30,972 nt of DNA, from positions 1 to 30,972 of the IMG/VR virus record IMGVR_UViG_3300026082_000001. The stretch is one strand, 5' to 3'. Source of the stretch: a virus. Position 1 is the stretch's first letter; the number at the start of each line of letters is the position of its first letter. Of the stretch, positions 7,769-15,471 are shown one piece after another. The notes beneath the pieces were generated by a model. It saw nothing but the letters and a program-made list of their open reading frames with translations. It was not told where the DNA came from and did no database searches. The position numbers were made by a program, and so were the translations under genes.

Positions 7769-9020
7769 TATAGTACCTCTTATTGGAGGTGGAACAATTG
7801 CAATGGAAAATGTATTTGGCAAAAGGCCAGCATACATGATGTCATATAACGAATTTGAAGCTAATGATGCTCATATAGTAGAACATTATAGAAAGCAATG
7901 CAGTGACCCTGAAGATGGTAGAAACTATGTTCCTTATTATATATTAGAAAATAAACGTAAGAATGGATTTATCTGGCATGGTCAACAATGTGGTGAAGGT
8001 CCCGAAGGAGAAATGAATGGAAGGTATGTTGATGTAGTTAATACTATATGTCCATGTGCTGGTCTCTCTTCTTTAAATGTTGCACCATCAGGTGAAGCAG
8101 AAATAAATGATTATATGGCTAAGACCGCAAAGTACATCTTAGAGGAAGTAGGTCCAAAGGTACTATGGGGAGAAAATGCTCCAAGGTTAGCTACCAAATT
8201 GGGCAAGCCAGTTGTAAAAAAATTAAGAGCCTTAGCAAAAAAGAATGGCTATACATTTTCTTTATATAAAACAAAAAGCATATTACATGGATTAAGTCAA
8301 GTACGGGATAGGTCATTTTATTTCTTTTGGAAAGGAGATGCCATACCTATGTTTGAATGGTATGATAGACCTAATGAGAGAATAGAAGACTTAATACGTA
8401 ATACTAAATTTGATATGGCTGACCCTATGTCAGAATTAACTAATCCAAATATACCAAGTAAAGATGACTTGCATTACAGATATATATTGGAAGTATTGCA
8501 TAATGGTATGAGCCATTATGATTTTCAAAAGACACTAAAAAGAAGTGTTAATGTTCAAGACTATATAGAAGTTCATAGTAATTATAATGACTATGCAGAT
8601 TGGTTAGATACTATTAATGAAAATGAAAAGGCTGAAAAAGCTAGAGCTATGGGAATTAAATTATCAGTTAAAGGTGCCAATATAATGAGAAGAGGTACTG
8701 AAATCCCATGTGATTTTATTGGAGCATTTGTTGCTCACCTACCTTTTAAATTAACTCACCCAGATGAAGATAGATACTTGACATATAGAGAGGCAATGGC
8801 AGTTATGAAATTGCCAGAAGATTTTATTATGATAGACCCAAAGAGAAATCTTAATCACTTATGTCAAAATGTTCCAGTGACTACTGCTGAGGATATGGCA
8901 TATAATATTAAAAGATTTTTAGAAGGTGGATGTGAAATGATATATGATGACTTTATAATACAAGATAATAAGTCAAAATCCCTAGAAAGTGAGCCATTAA
9001 CTTTAGATAAATTTATGTAA
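7755..9020 (+). CDS. DNA cytosine-C5 methyltransferase homologue
   Basis: C5-methyltransferase motifs occur in order: a glycine-rich motif I (VPLIGGGTIAMENVFG, 7-22), motif IV ICPCAGLSS with the catalytic Cys101, motif VI GENA (Glu140) and motif VIII QVRDR (182-186). A variable region of about 150 residues (target recognition) precedes an NVPVTTAEDMAYNI element near 373-386, resembling motif X. The catalytic residues are intact, so the fold and chemistry are well supported. The tail ends EPLTLDKFM, similar to the clamp-binding tails of the polymerase and the AGT homologue. It is last in the modification operon and overlaps the kinase fusion by 14 nt. If cytosines are already hydroxymethylated, its reaction may not be simple methylation. 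Confidence 0.82.
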   Translation: MKWASIVPLIGGGTIAMENVFGKRPAYMMSYNEFEANDAHIVEHYRKQCSDPEDGRNYVPYYILENKRKNGFIWHGQQCGEGPEGEMNGRYVDVVNTICPCAGLSSLNVAPSGEAEINDYMAKTAKYILEEVGPKVLWGENAPRLATKLGKPVVKKLRALAKKNGYTFSLYKTKSILHGLSQVRDRSFYFFWKGDAIPMFEWYDRPNERIEDLIRNTKFDMADPMSELTNPNIPSKDDLHYRYILEVLHNGMSHYDFQKTLKRSVNVQDYIEVHSNYNDYADWLDTINENEKAEKARAMGIKLSVKGANIMRRGTEIPCDFIGAFVAHLPFKLTHPDEDRYLTYREAMAVMKLPEDFIMIDPKRNLNHLCQNVPVTTAEDMAYNIKRFLEGGCEMIYDDFIIQDNKSKSLESEPLTLDKFM

Positions 9021-9025
9021 ATCTG

Positions 9026-9054
9026 TTTACTTTGGTTTAGATTTATGATATAAT
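9026..9054 (+). promoter_or_regulatory. Sigma70-type promoter
   Basis: CTG-TTTACT (-35 hexamer 9026-9031), a 17-nt spacer ending TATGA, and TATAAT (9049-9054). It follows the modification operon and drives the 9086 gene, uvsX, gp41 and onward. Confidence 0.8.
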
Positions 9055-9085
9055 AGTAGTATACTTGAAATAATAGGAGATATAA

Positions 9086-9250
9086 ATGACAAGTGATGAA
9101 CGTATTAATATAATTAAAGTACTTCGTGGGGAAGTAGAAGTTTTAACTAAAAGACTTAAGCCTAATGGAACAGGACATTTACATACAACAATTGGAGTAT
9201 TAAATTCCCGTATTGATGAATTAATTGACGAAGGTATGAGGGCTAAATAA
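9086..9250 (+). CDS. Small hypothetical protein (54 aa)
   Basis: ATG behind AGGAG (9075-9079) and immediately downstream of the 9026 promoter; the stop overlaps the uvsX start (TAATG). The product is predicted mostly helical (MTSDERINIIKVLRGEVEVL). Position and a good ribosome-binding site support it; no family is recognised. Confidence 0.7.
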   Translation: MTSDERINIIKVLRGEVEVLTKRLKPNGTGHLHTTIGVLNSRIDELIDEGMRAK

Positions 9251-10311
9251 TGGGTATAATGGATAAATTGCAGAAGAATTCTAGGATTAAGGAGACTGAT
9301 ACTCTTGACAAATCCAAGATTTTTTCTAATCAAGAGATGGTACCAACAAAGGTTCCAATGATTAATGTCGCTTTATCAGGCGACCCTGATGGTGGACTAA
9401 CCGCAGGACTAACAGTATTGGCAGGACCATCTAAGAATTTTAAAACATCATTTGGATTATTAATAGCGGCAGCATACTTAGACAAATATAAAGATGCTGT
9501 ATTATTATTTTATGATTCAGAATTTGGCTCACCCCAGCAATACTTTAAGTCGTTCGGTATTGACACTTCCCGAGTACTCCATAGTCCCATTACTAATGTT
9601 GAGGAACTGAAGTTTGATTTAATTAACCAATTAGAAAATATCGAACGCAAAGATAAAGTTATTATTATGATTGACTCTATTGGTAACTTAGCTTCTAAAA
9701 AAGAATTAGATGATACATTTAGTGAGAAATCCGTAGCAGATATGTCAAGGGCAAAAGCTCTTAAAGGTTTATTTAGAATGACCACACCATATCTCACAAT
9801 GAGAGATATTCCATTACTTGCTGTCAATCACACATACCAAGAAATTGGTTTATTCCCTAAGGCTATTGTATCAGGTGGTACAGGTATTTATTACTCAAGT
9901 GATAATATCTGGATTCTTGGTAGACAACAAGAGAAAAAGGGTACAGAAATTATGGGCTATCACTTTATTATTAATGTAGAAAAGTCTAGGTTTGTTAAAG
10001 AAAAATCTAAGATTCCTATATCTGTAACATGGGAAGGTGGCATTGAGGAATATTCTGGTCTATTAGATGCAGCAATGGAAGGTGGTTATGTAGTTAAACC
10101 TACCATTGGCTGGTACTCTAAAGTTGATAAAAAGACAGGAGAGATAGAAGATAAAAAGGTTCGTATTGCTGAAACACTTAAGGAATCATTTTGGAAACCT
10201 GTCTTTGCTAATACAGACTTTAAAGAATTTCTAAAACGTAAGTATGAAATCGGCCATGCCGATATGATTAAAGTCTCACACCTAGAAGAAGGTTGGGATG
10301 ATGAAGATTGA
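9250..10311 (+). CDS. uvsX: UvsX RecA-like recombinase
   Basis: The Walker A segment LAGPSKNFKTSFG (57-69) matches the T4 UvsX form. Walker B follows in VIIMIDSIGNLASK, and the AVNHTYQEIG and SGGTGIYYSSD region is typical of UvsX loops. The acidic tail ends EEGWDDED, as in RecA/UvsX proteins that control filament assembly. UvsX catalyses strand exchange for recombination-dependent replication and repair. At 353 aa it is slightly shorter than T4 UvsX (391 aa). The alternative start at 9259 differs by three residues. It overlaps gp41 by 14 nt, as expected for genes acting at the same fork. Confidence 0.96.
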   Translation: MGIMDKLQKNSRIKETDTLDKSKIFSNQEMVPTKVPMINVALSGDPDGGLTAGLTVLAGPSKNFKTSFGLLIAAAYLDKYKDAVLLFYDSEFGSPQQYFKSFGIDTSRVLHSPITNVEELKFDLINQLENIERKDKVIIMIDSIGNLASKKELDDTFSEKSVADMSRAKALKGLFRMTTPYLTMRDIPLLAVNHTYQEIGLFPKAIVSGGTGIYYSSDNIWILGRQQEKKGTEIMGYHFIINVEKSRFVKEKSKIPISVTWEGGIEEYSGLLDAAMEGGYVVKPTIGWYSKVDKKTGEIEDKKVRIAETLKESFWKPVFANTDFKEFLKRKYEIGHADMIKVSHLEEGWDDED

Positions 10312-11647
10312 GACATTAATCTTACGTAACTTAATGTTGAATGAGGATTATACTAGAAGTGTAATCCCTCATATACAACTCAGATATTTTGAAGAACCTT
10401 ATAGGGCTGTCTTTAATGAGATAGTTAAATTCGTTAATAAATTTTCTAAGCTACCAAGTGCCGATGCACTATCAATTGAACTTAGAAATAATCCAAAGAT
10501 TGGTTCAGATTCTTTAGCTCTTATTCCTGAAATTAGTGTTCAAAAAGGTGAGCAAACTGTTGAATGGTTAATAGAACATACAGAAAAATGGTGCCAAGAT
10601 AGAGCAATTTATTTAGCAATCATGGACTCTATTAATATTATAGAGGGCAAACACGACACATTAGATAAGAACGCATTACCCGAAGTATTATCTGAAGCTC
10701 TTCAAGTTAACTTTGACTTAAGGGTTGGGCATGATTATGTTGATGATTCAGATGCTAGGTATGAATTTTACCATAGAGCAGAGGAACATCTACCATTTGA
10801 CTTAGTAAAATTTAATGAGATAACCAAAGGAGGCTTAGTTAATAAGTCACTGAACGTGGCTCTGGCAGGTACTGGTGTAGGTAAATCACTATTTATGTGT
10901 CATATAGCAGCCGGTGCTTTAACCCAAATGAAGAATGTTTTATATATTACTTTAGAAATGGCTGAGGAACGGATTGCTGAGAGAATAGATGCTAACCTTA
11001 TGAACGTACCTCTTGACCAGTTAGAAAATTTGTCAAAGGATATGTTTGATAAGAAGATGCATAAGCTAACCGATAAAGGTGTAGGCAAATTAATTGTCAA
11101 AGAGTATCCCACAGGAGCGGCAAGTGCTATTCACTTTAGGGCATTACTAAAAGAATTAAAAATTAAAAGAGACTTTAAACCTGATATAATTTGCATAGAT
11201 TATTTAAATATATGTGCAAGTTCACGTATGAAGGCTCTTGGTGGAGCAATAAATTCATATACTTATGTGAAAGCAATTGCTGAGGAATTGCGTGGCATGG
11301 CAGTAGAGTACAATTTACCTATTGTCACTGCCACACAAACTACTAGAGGTGGATTTGCCAGTTCAGATATTGGACTTGAAGATACATCTGAATCATTTGG
11401 TCTACCAGCAACAGCAGACTTAATGTTTGCTATTATATCTACTGATGAGTTAGAAGACTTAAATCAATTAATGATTAAACAACTTAAGAATAGATATAAT
11501 GACCCAACAGGTAAAAATAAAAAGTTTGTTGTTGGAGTTGATAGGGCTAAAATGAGATTATATGATGTGGAAGATACCGCACAAACTTTGAATGTAAGGG
11601 ATGACCCACCAATGATAAATAAATATGAGGACTTTAAACATGACTAA
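10298..11647 (+). CDS. 41: Replicative DNA helicase gp41 (DnaB-like)
   Basis: The sequence aligns along its length with T4 gp41: an N-terminal helical domain (IQLRYFEEPYRAVFNEI), VGHDYVDDSDARYEFY, then the RecA-type motor with Walker A ALAGTGVGKS (ends at residue 197), VLYITLEMAEERIAERIDAN (H1a), and ICIDYLNICASSRM (Walker B). SYTYVKAIAEELRG and LPATADLMFAIISTDE follow. It is the 5'-3' hexameric helicase that unwinds the fork and activates the primase. Two ATGs (10298, 10301) lie in tandem within the uvsX end. Confidence 0.96.
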   Translation: MMKIETLILRNLMLNEDYTRSVIPHIQLRYFEEPYRAVFNEIVKFVNKFSKLPSADALSIELRNNPKIGSDSLALIPEISVQKGEQTVEWLIEHTEKWCQDRAIYLAIMDSINIIEGKHDTLDKNALPEVLSEALQVNFDLRVGHDYVDDSDARYEFYHRAEEHLPFDLVKFNEITKGGLVNKSLNVALAGTGVGKSLFMCHIAAGALTQMKNVLYITLEMAEERIAERIDANLMNVPLDQLENLSKDMFDKKMHKLTDKGVGKLIVKEYPTGAASAIHFRALLKELKIKRDFKPDIICIDYLNICASSRMKALGGAINSYTYVKAIAEELRGMAVEYNLPIVTATQTTRGGFASSDIGLEDTSESFGLPATADLMFAIISTDELEDLNQLMIKQLKNRYNDPTGKNKKFVVGVDRAKMRLYDVEDTAQTLNVRDDPPMINKYEDFKHD

Positions 11648-12122
11648 TTACCAAAATGTAAATTCTATTTCACCACAAGTTTGGGGACAGCGATATAGAG
11701 ATTTAGCAAAAGAAATATCCACATGGTCCAAGGACCCAAGTACCCAGGTTGGTGCAGTTATTATTGGTAAAGGTGGCCAAGTATTAACCCAAGGCTATAA
11801 TGGTTTCCCAAGAAGGATACGTGATACCGAAGAAAGATGGGCTGAAAGAGAAAGAAAATATGAATTGGTTGTCCATGCAGAGATGAACGCTATATATAAT
11901 GCTTCTCTTACTGGTGTATCTTTAAAAGGTTCAACATTATATGTCTATGGATTGCCTATTTGTAATGAATGTGCTAAGGGTATTATTCAAGTTGGAATTA
12001 AAAAGGTCATTGCCACAAGACCACAGATATATAATTCTCAATGGGATAAATCAAATAAATTGGCTGAAGCTATTTTTGCAGAGGCTGAAGTAATGTATTT
12101 AGTAGATGTAGAAGATGAGTAA
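11640..12122 (+). CDS. cd: dCMP deaminase
   Basis: The zinc-dependent cytidine/dCMP deaminase motifs are present: HAEMNAI (His79, catalytic Glu81) and P-I-C-N-E-C (Cys108, Cys111). KDPSTQVGAVI near the start is typical of dCMP deaminases. It converts dCMP to dUMP for dTTP synthesis and competes with the hydroxymethylase for dCMP. GAGG at 11627-11630 sits 9 nt before the ATG at 11640, so this start is preferred over the in-frame ATG at 11625. It overlaps the gp41 stop by 8 nt. Confidence 0.92.
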   Translation: MTNYQNVNSISPQVWGQRYRDLAKEISTWSKDPSTQVGAVIIGKGGQVLTQGYNGFPRRIRDTEERWAERERKYELVVHAEMNAIYNASLTGVSLKGSTLYVYGLPICNECAKGIIQVGIKKVIATRPQIYNSQWDKSNKLAEAIFAEAEVMYLVDVEDE

Positions 12123-12291
12123 ACTATCAGACAATGCAAAATATAAAGGATATAAGTATAAGAAATTCTGGGATGGATTGCCGGAGGTTGTCCATAGTAA
12201 AGACCACCCTCATGACTATGTTGATTTATTTAAAAAATTAAATCCTGTTGACCCTAAGACAGGTCACCCAAAGGAGGATGACGATGAATGA
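12115..12291 (+). CDS. Small hypothetical protein (58 aa)
   Basis: Starts inside the end of the dCMP deaminase gene (ATGAGT) and ends inside the start of the next gene. The product is basic at the front (YKGYKYKKFWDGLP) and acidic at the tail (KEDDDE). Tight overlaps on both sides support it; no family is recognised. Confidence 0.6.
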   Translation: MSKLSDNAKYKGYKYKKFWDGLPEVVHSKDHPHDYVDLFKKLNPVDPKTGHPKEDDDE

Positions 12292-12481
12292 ACCAAAACC
12301 AGGACCGTTAAAATCGGCATTTGAAACAAGCACCAAAGGTGTTTTATATCAAGAACTAATAACATATAAAATTAACCTTAATGGTATGTTGACCAAAGAA
12401 ACAGTTACACGAAGATTTAAGCATGATGGAAATTACCATGATACTACACATCACTTGCCTTTGGTGAAGATGGATGAGTAA
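12284..12481 (+). CDS. Small hypothetical protein (65 aa)
   Basis: A perfect AAGGAGG (12271-12277) with 6 nt spacing selects ATG 12284 over upstream in-frame codons at 12248 and 12278. The product is basic with a TVTRRFKHDGNYHD segment. No known domain. Confidence 0.65.
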   Translation: MNEPKPGPLKSAFETSTKGVLYQELITYKINLNGMLTKETVTRRFKHDGNYHDTTHHLPLVKMDE

Positions 12482-12614
12482 AACATTAATACCACACGTT
12501 AAATATAAAAGGGACCATAATAAAAATACAATCTCTAAAAAACGTTTAAGTCATGGTACATTTAGATGTAAGCGTCATCCAAATTCTAAGAGGTGTACAA
12601 GTGGACATCGATGA
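12474..12614 (+). CDS. Very small basic protein (46 aa)
   Basis: ATG overlaps the preceding stop (GATGAGTAAA), the same junction style as at 12115. The product is strongly basic (KYKRDHNKNTISKKRLSHGTFRCKRH) with two Cys and several His, so nucleic-acid or metal binding is possible. Support is positional only. Confidence 0.5.
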   Translation: MSKTLIPHVKYKRDHNKNTISKKRLSHGTFRCKRHPNSKRCTSGHR

Positions 12615-12774
12615 TACAAAGGAATGGATAGCAACAATAATAATATTACCAATATTTATAGTTGGTTTTATAGTATTGTATGTTATGATGGTAGTTACTT
12701 CTTTAGTGGCAATGGCAATTGATTGGTGGGTAGCAATACCATACCAAAGAAGGAATGGCAAAAAGAAAACCTAA
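12601..12774 (+). CDS. Small membrane protein (57 aa)
   Basis: A GTG start at 12601 is chosen because AAGAGG (12588-12593) lies 7 nt upstream; an ATG at 12553 would overlap the previous gene by 62 nt. The product has a long hydrophobic stretch (IATIIILPIFIVGFIVLYVM and on), probably one or two membrane helices, ending in a basic RRNGKKKT tail. The function is unknown. Confidence 0.6.
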   Translation: MDIDDTKEWIATIIILPIFIVGFIVLYVMMVVTSLVAMAIDWWVAIPYQRRNGKKKT

Positions 12775-13066
12775 ATTTATTCCATTTAATAGATGGACGT
12801 TTGTAGACCAACATGGTAGAGATGACCAACATTGGTATATAAGATTAGATGGTGGTGAATTTCATGGTGTCATTTATAGATATGAATCTATTAAGCTTAA
12901 TGAGACTACTCAATCTATAAATTTTGATTATGAAATAGTAGATTATCCAACTATGGATGACCCTCATGGTAAACCTGAATTTAATCAAGCCGCAGGAGAT
13001 ATATTAAAAAGCATCTTAGATGATGCTATGGAGAAACAGGACTATATATTAGGTCCTAAAAAGTAA
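12755..13066 (+). CDS. Hypothetical protein (103 aa)
   Basis: ATG lies within the end of the membrane protein gene and the stop overlaps the next ATG (TAATG). Beta-rich, with DGGEFHGVIYRYESIKL and a helical C-terminus (AAGDILKSILDDAM). It looks like a conserved phage protein but has no motif I can assign. Confidence 0.7.
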   Translation: MAKRKPKFIPFNRWTFVDQHGRDDQHWYIRLDGGEFHGVIYRYESIKLNETTQSINFDYEIVDYPTMDDPHGKPEFNQAAGDILKSILDDAMEKQDYILGPKK

Positions 13067-13338
13067 TGAATATTAAAGAAACACTGACGATATTGTCAGA
13101 AGAGGCGGCCGAAGTTAGTCAAGCAACCGCAAAATTAATTAGATTTGGTCCTTATGATGAAGTAAATGTCGCTAAATTAGAAAAAGAATTAGGCGATTTA
13201 ATGGCCGTAATGATGATTCTTGAATATTATGGATATGTTAAGTTTGGTAATATCCATGATAATATAGAACCTAAGCTGCAAAAGCTAAAAAAATATAGTA
13301 AGATTAGAAATCTGAATAAAATCATTAAAAATCTTTAA
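13066..13338 (+). CDS. MazG-like NTP pyrophosphohydrolase, minimal
   Basis: A 90 aa protein with the signature E12-E13-x2-E16 (SEEAAEVSQATAK) and E41-x2-D44 (KELGDLMAVMM) of all-alpha NTP pyrophosphohydrolases. The basic C-terminus (KLQKLKKYSKIRNLNK) is extra. It ends the early operon that began at 9086, just before the late promoter. The substrate is unknown. Confidence 0.75.
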   Translation: MNIKETLTILSEEAAEVSQATAKLIRFGPYDEVNVAKLEKELGDLMAVMMILEYYGYVKFGNIHDNIEPKLQKLKKYSKIRNLNKIIKNL

Positions 13339-13360
13339 AGATATAAATAGCTTTATATCT
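13339..13360 (+). promoter_or_regulatory. T4-type late promoter inside a perfect hairpin
   Basis: TATAAATA at 13342-13349 is the exact T4 late -10 box. It lies in a perfect inverted repeat: AGATATAAA (13339-13347), loop TAGC, TTTATATCT (13352-13360). The next gene begins at 13381 with TAAGG upstream. Because the hairpin precedes the expected start site (about 13355), it may also act on transcripts coming from upstream. Confidence 0.65.
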
Positions 13361-13380
13361 AATATTATATAAGGTTTTTA

Positions 13381-15471
13381 ATGCAGTCTTTTCAAAATCA
13401 CATAGATGAGGCACAAGCTCTCAAATTTTATAACCTGCTTCCTAAGAAAGTAAGGCACACTATTAATAGAATCAAAAATAGAGATAAGTATAAAGCCGCC
13501 TTGCTTATGATAAAAGCATTAAGAAGAGACCCTGATGTTATATCAAGAGGTCTAACTCCAAATAGGATTCAAGGTATTGCTGCTGATTATTTTGGTTTAA
13601 ATCATAGAGAATTATCAAAGGTATTAAATCGCCAAACCAGATATGAAGATGTAGATGAGATAGATGAGGCCTATTCAATTCAATATACAGGTCCTAAAGA
13701 TATTAAACACATACCTTATTCTGCTGCACAATTAGATGATATTGATAAGTTATATAAAAAAACCTTACCAATGCATTCAATACCTTTAATATTTGATACC
13801 TCTTCCTCGGTTTCTAAAAAAGGTATTCCCGATGGGAAGATTAAAGTTCAGACTGCTATATTTAAAAATATTAAGCCAGCAGATTATCCTACTTTAGTAG
13901 GTCCATCAGGTAAAGGTACACTTCTTATTAAAGGTACTGGCTCAGGTAGTGATAAAAAAGCTGAAGTATTAAGAATGTTTGGTATTAAAAACAATACAGA
14001 CTTTTTAGAATTCTTCCAAGCAATTGGATTATTCATACCAAATAAATTAACCCCAGCTACATTCAAAAAAGATTTACTTGCTTTAGAAGGTACGATTTCT
14101 GGTGATTTTTCCATCCGTAGTTTTGTTCCTGATTATGAAAAATTTATTATTTACCTTGATGCAGATAAAGAAATTGGTGCTGATGTTATATCTTTAGTTA
14201 ATGGAAGTTATTTTTGGCGTAAAGATGCTGGAGTTACTAGGCCTTATGTAATTTGGACAGGTATTAAAAAATATTATGGTTTAATGAGAAGCAAAGAAGG
14301 TATAGAAGGTGTTATTAAAGATAACACAGCAGATTGTGTTCTTATTGATGGCTCATATGCAGAATTAGTAAAAGCATTGGGAAGTGATATTCAAATTGAT
14401 ATGGATGATAACACCGGCAAATTGACATGTGGTGATGTGTCATGGTATCAAATATCTTTAAAACTTGGTGAAGGTAGCGCTAGACTTGGTAAAATTACAA
14501 AACTTCTTACAGGTGCTTACCCAGTTGATGGAGAAGTTCAAAACACTTTAACTAGAGCTGGCATTGATGTAAAATGGTTTAAAGAAAATTTAGAATTGAA
14601 TAATGAATTTGAACAATTATTACAAGAAGGATTTTTTGGAAATACTGTTAAAAGAATGCAGAAAGCTGGTGCTGAAATGTTTAATAAATTTAAAGCAGCT
14701 GCTGTTGCTGTATTAAAATATTGGAAAAAGCTTCTAGGATTTATGAAGAAGCTTGTGAAATTCCATGAAAAATCTACAATGAAAGAAATTCAAAAAATAA
14801 CTAGAGGTAGCAAATTCCTTGGTGAAGGATATATTGCAGAAGATGTGATGAATGAAATGTCTCAAAATGCAATGTTTAATGCTATTGTTAATGATAAGGG
14901 TAGAAGAAACTCTCCTAATACAAAATTTACAAATCTTCTCAATACACGTTTTAATGATATTATAAAAAATAAAGATAGTGAATATATTTCTGTAAATTTT
15001 GAAAAAGCTGCATTTGAGATTAGTGATGAAACAATTAATTTTTTAATAGGTAATTGCATATCATTTCCAATTATTCAAGCTATTATTGATGATGTAAAAA
15101 GTAATGGTATTGAAGTTGTTAATAACTTAGCTAAAACTATGTCTATGGGAGATACTAATTTGCCGGTTGTTAAGGTATATGGTAATCCAGATAAAGCTGA
15201 TACTGAAGTTATTACTGTTGGTAAACTCACTCAAAAGAATCCAATGTTAGGTGACAAACAAATTAAAGTATTAAAAGTTGGTATAGTACCACATAGAACC
15301 CATAAAAAATATTGGGTAATTAATTGTTGGATATTTGCTGAGTTAGATGGAGAAGTAGCTAAATACCATCAAGTAGCATTTAAAAAGAGTGGTGAAAGTT
15401 CATTCAATTTTAATATTGAAGGTACAGCCACTGTTCCAGAAAATAAAATCAAACTCTTTCCGGTATCATAA
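13381..15471 (+). CDS. Large putative capsid-packaged protein (696 aa)
   Basis: The N-terminus MQSFQNHIDEA resembles the T4 capsid-targeting leader of internal proteins (MKTYQEFIAEA), with a possible prohead-protease site I-D-E/A at residues 8-11. A basic helical region (25-85) follows. A central segment has T-A-D (316-318), L-I-D and then WYQISLKLG (355-363), which could be a PD-(D/E)XK nuclease core (D318/D323, Q357, K361), though this is weak. Residues about 415-465 form a long Lys-rich amphipathic helical stretch. It lies directly downstream of the late promoter at 13342 and overlaps the next gene by 1 nt. No family is recognised with certainty. Confidence 0.7.
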   Translation: MQSFQNHIDEAQALKFYNLLPKKVRHTINRIKNRDKYKAALLMIKALRRDPDVISRGLTPNRIQGIAADYFGLNHRELSKVLNRQTRYEDVDEIDEAYSIQYTGPKDIKHIPYSAAQLDDIDKLYKKTLPMHSIPLIFDTSSSVSKKGIPDGKIKVQTAIFKNIKPADYPTLVGPSGKGTLLIKGTGSGSDKKAEVLRMFGIKNNTDFLEFFQAIGLFIPNKLTPATFKKDLLALEGTISGDFSIRSFVPDYEKFIIYLDADKEIGADVISLVNGSYFWRKDAGVTRPYVIWTGIKKYYGLMRSKEGIEGVIKDNTADCVLIDGSYAELVKALGSDIQIDMDDNTGKLTCGDVSWYQISLKLGEGSARLGKITKLLTGAYPVDGEVQNTLTRAGIDVKWFKENLELNNEFEQLLQEGFFGNTVKRMQKAGAEMFNKFKAAAVAVLKYWKKLLGFMKKLVKFHEKSTMKEIQKITRGSKFLGEGYIAEDVMNEMSQNAMFNAIVNDKGRRNSPNTKFTNLLNTRFNDIIKNKDSEYISVNFEKAAFEISDETINFLIGNCISFPIIQAIIDDVKSNGIEVVNNLAKTMSMGDTNLPVVKVYGNPDKADTEVITVGKLTQKNPMLGDKQIKVLKVGIVPHRTHKKYWVINCWIFAELDGEVAKYHQVAFKKSGESSFNFNIEGTATVPENKIKLFPVS

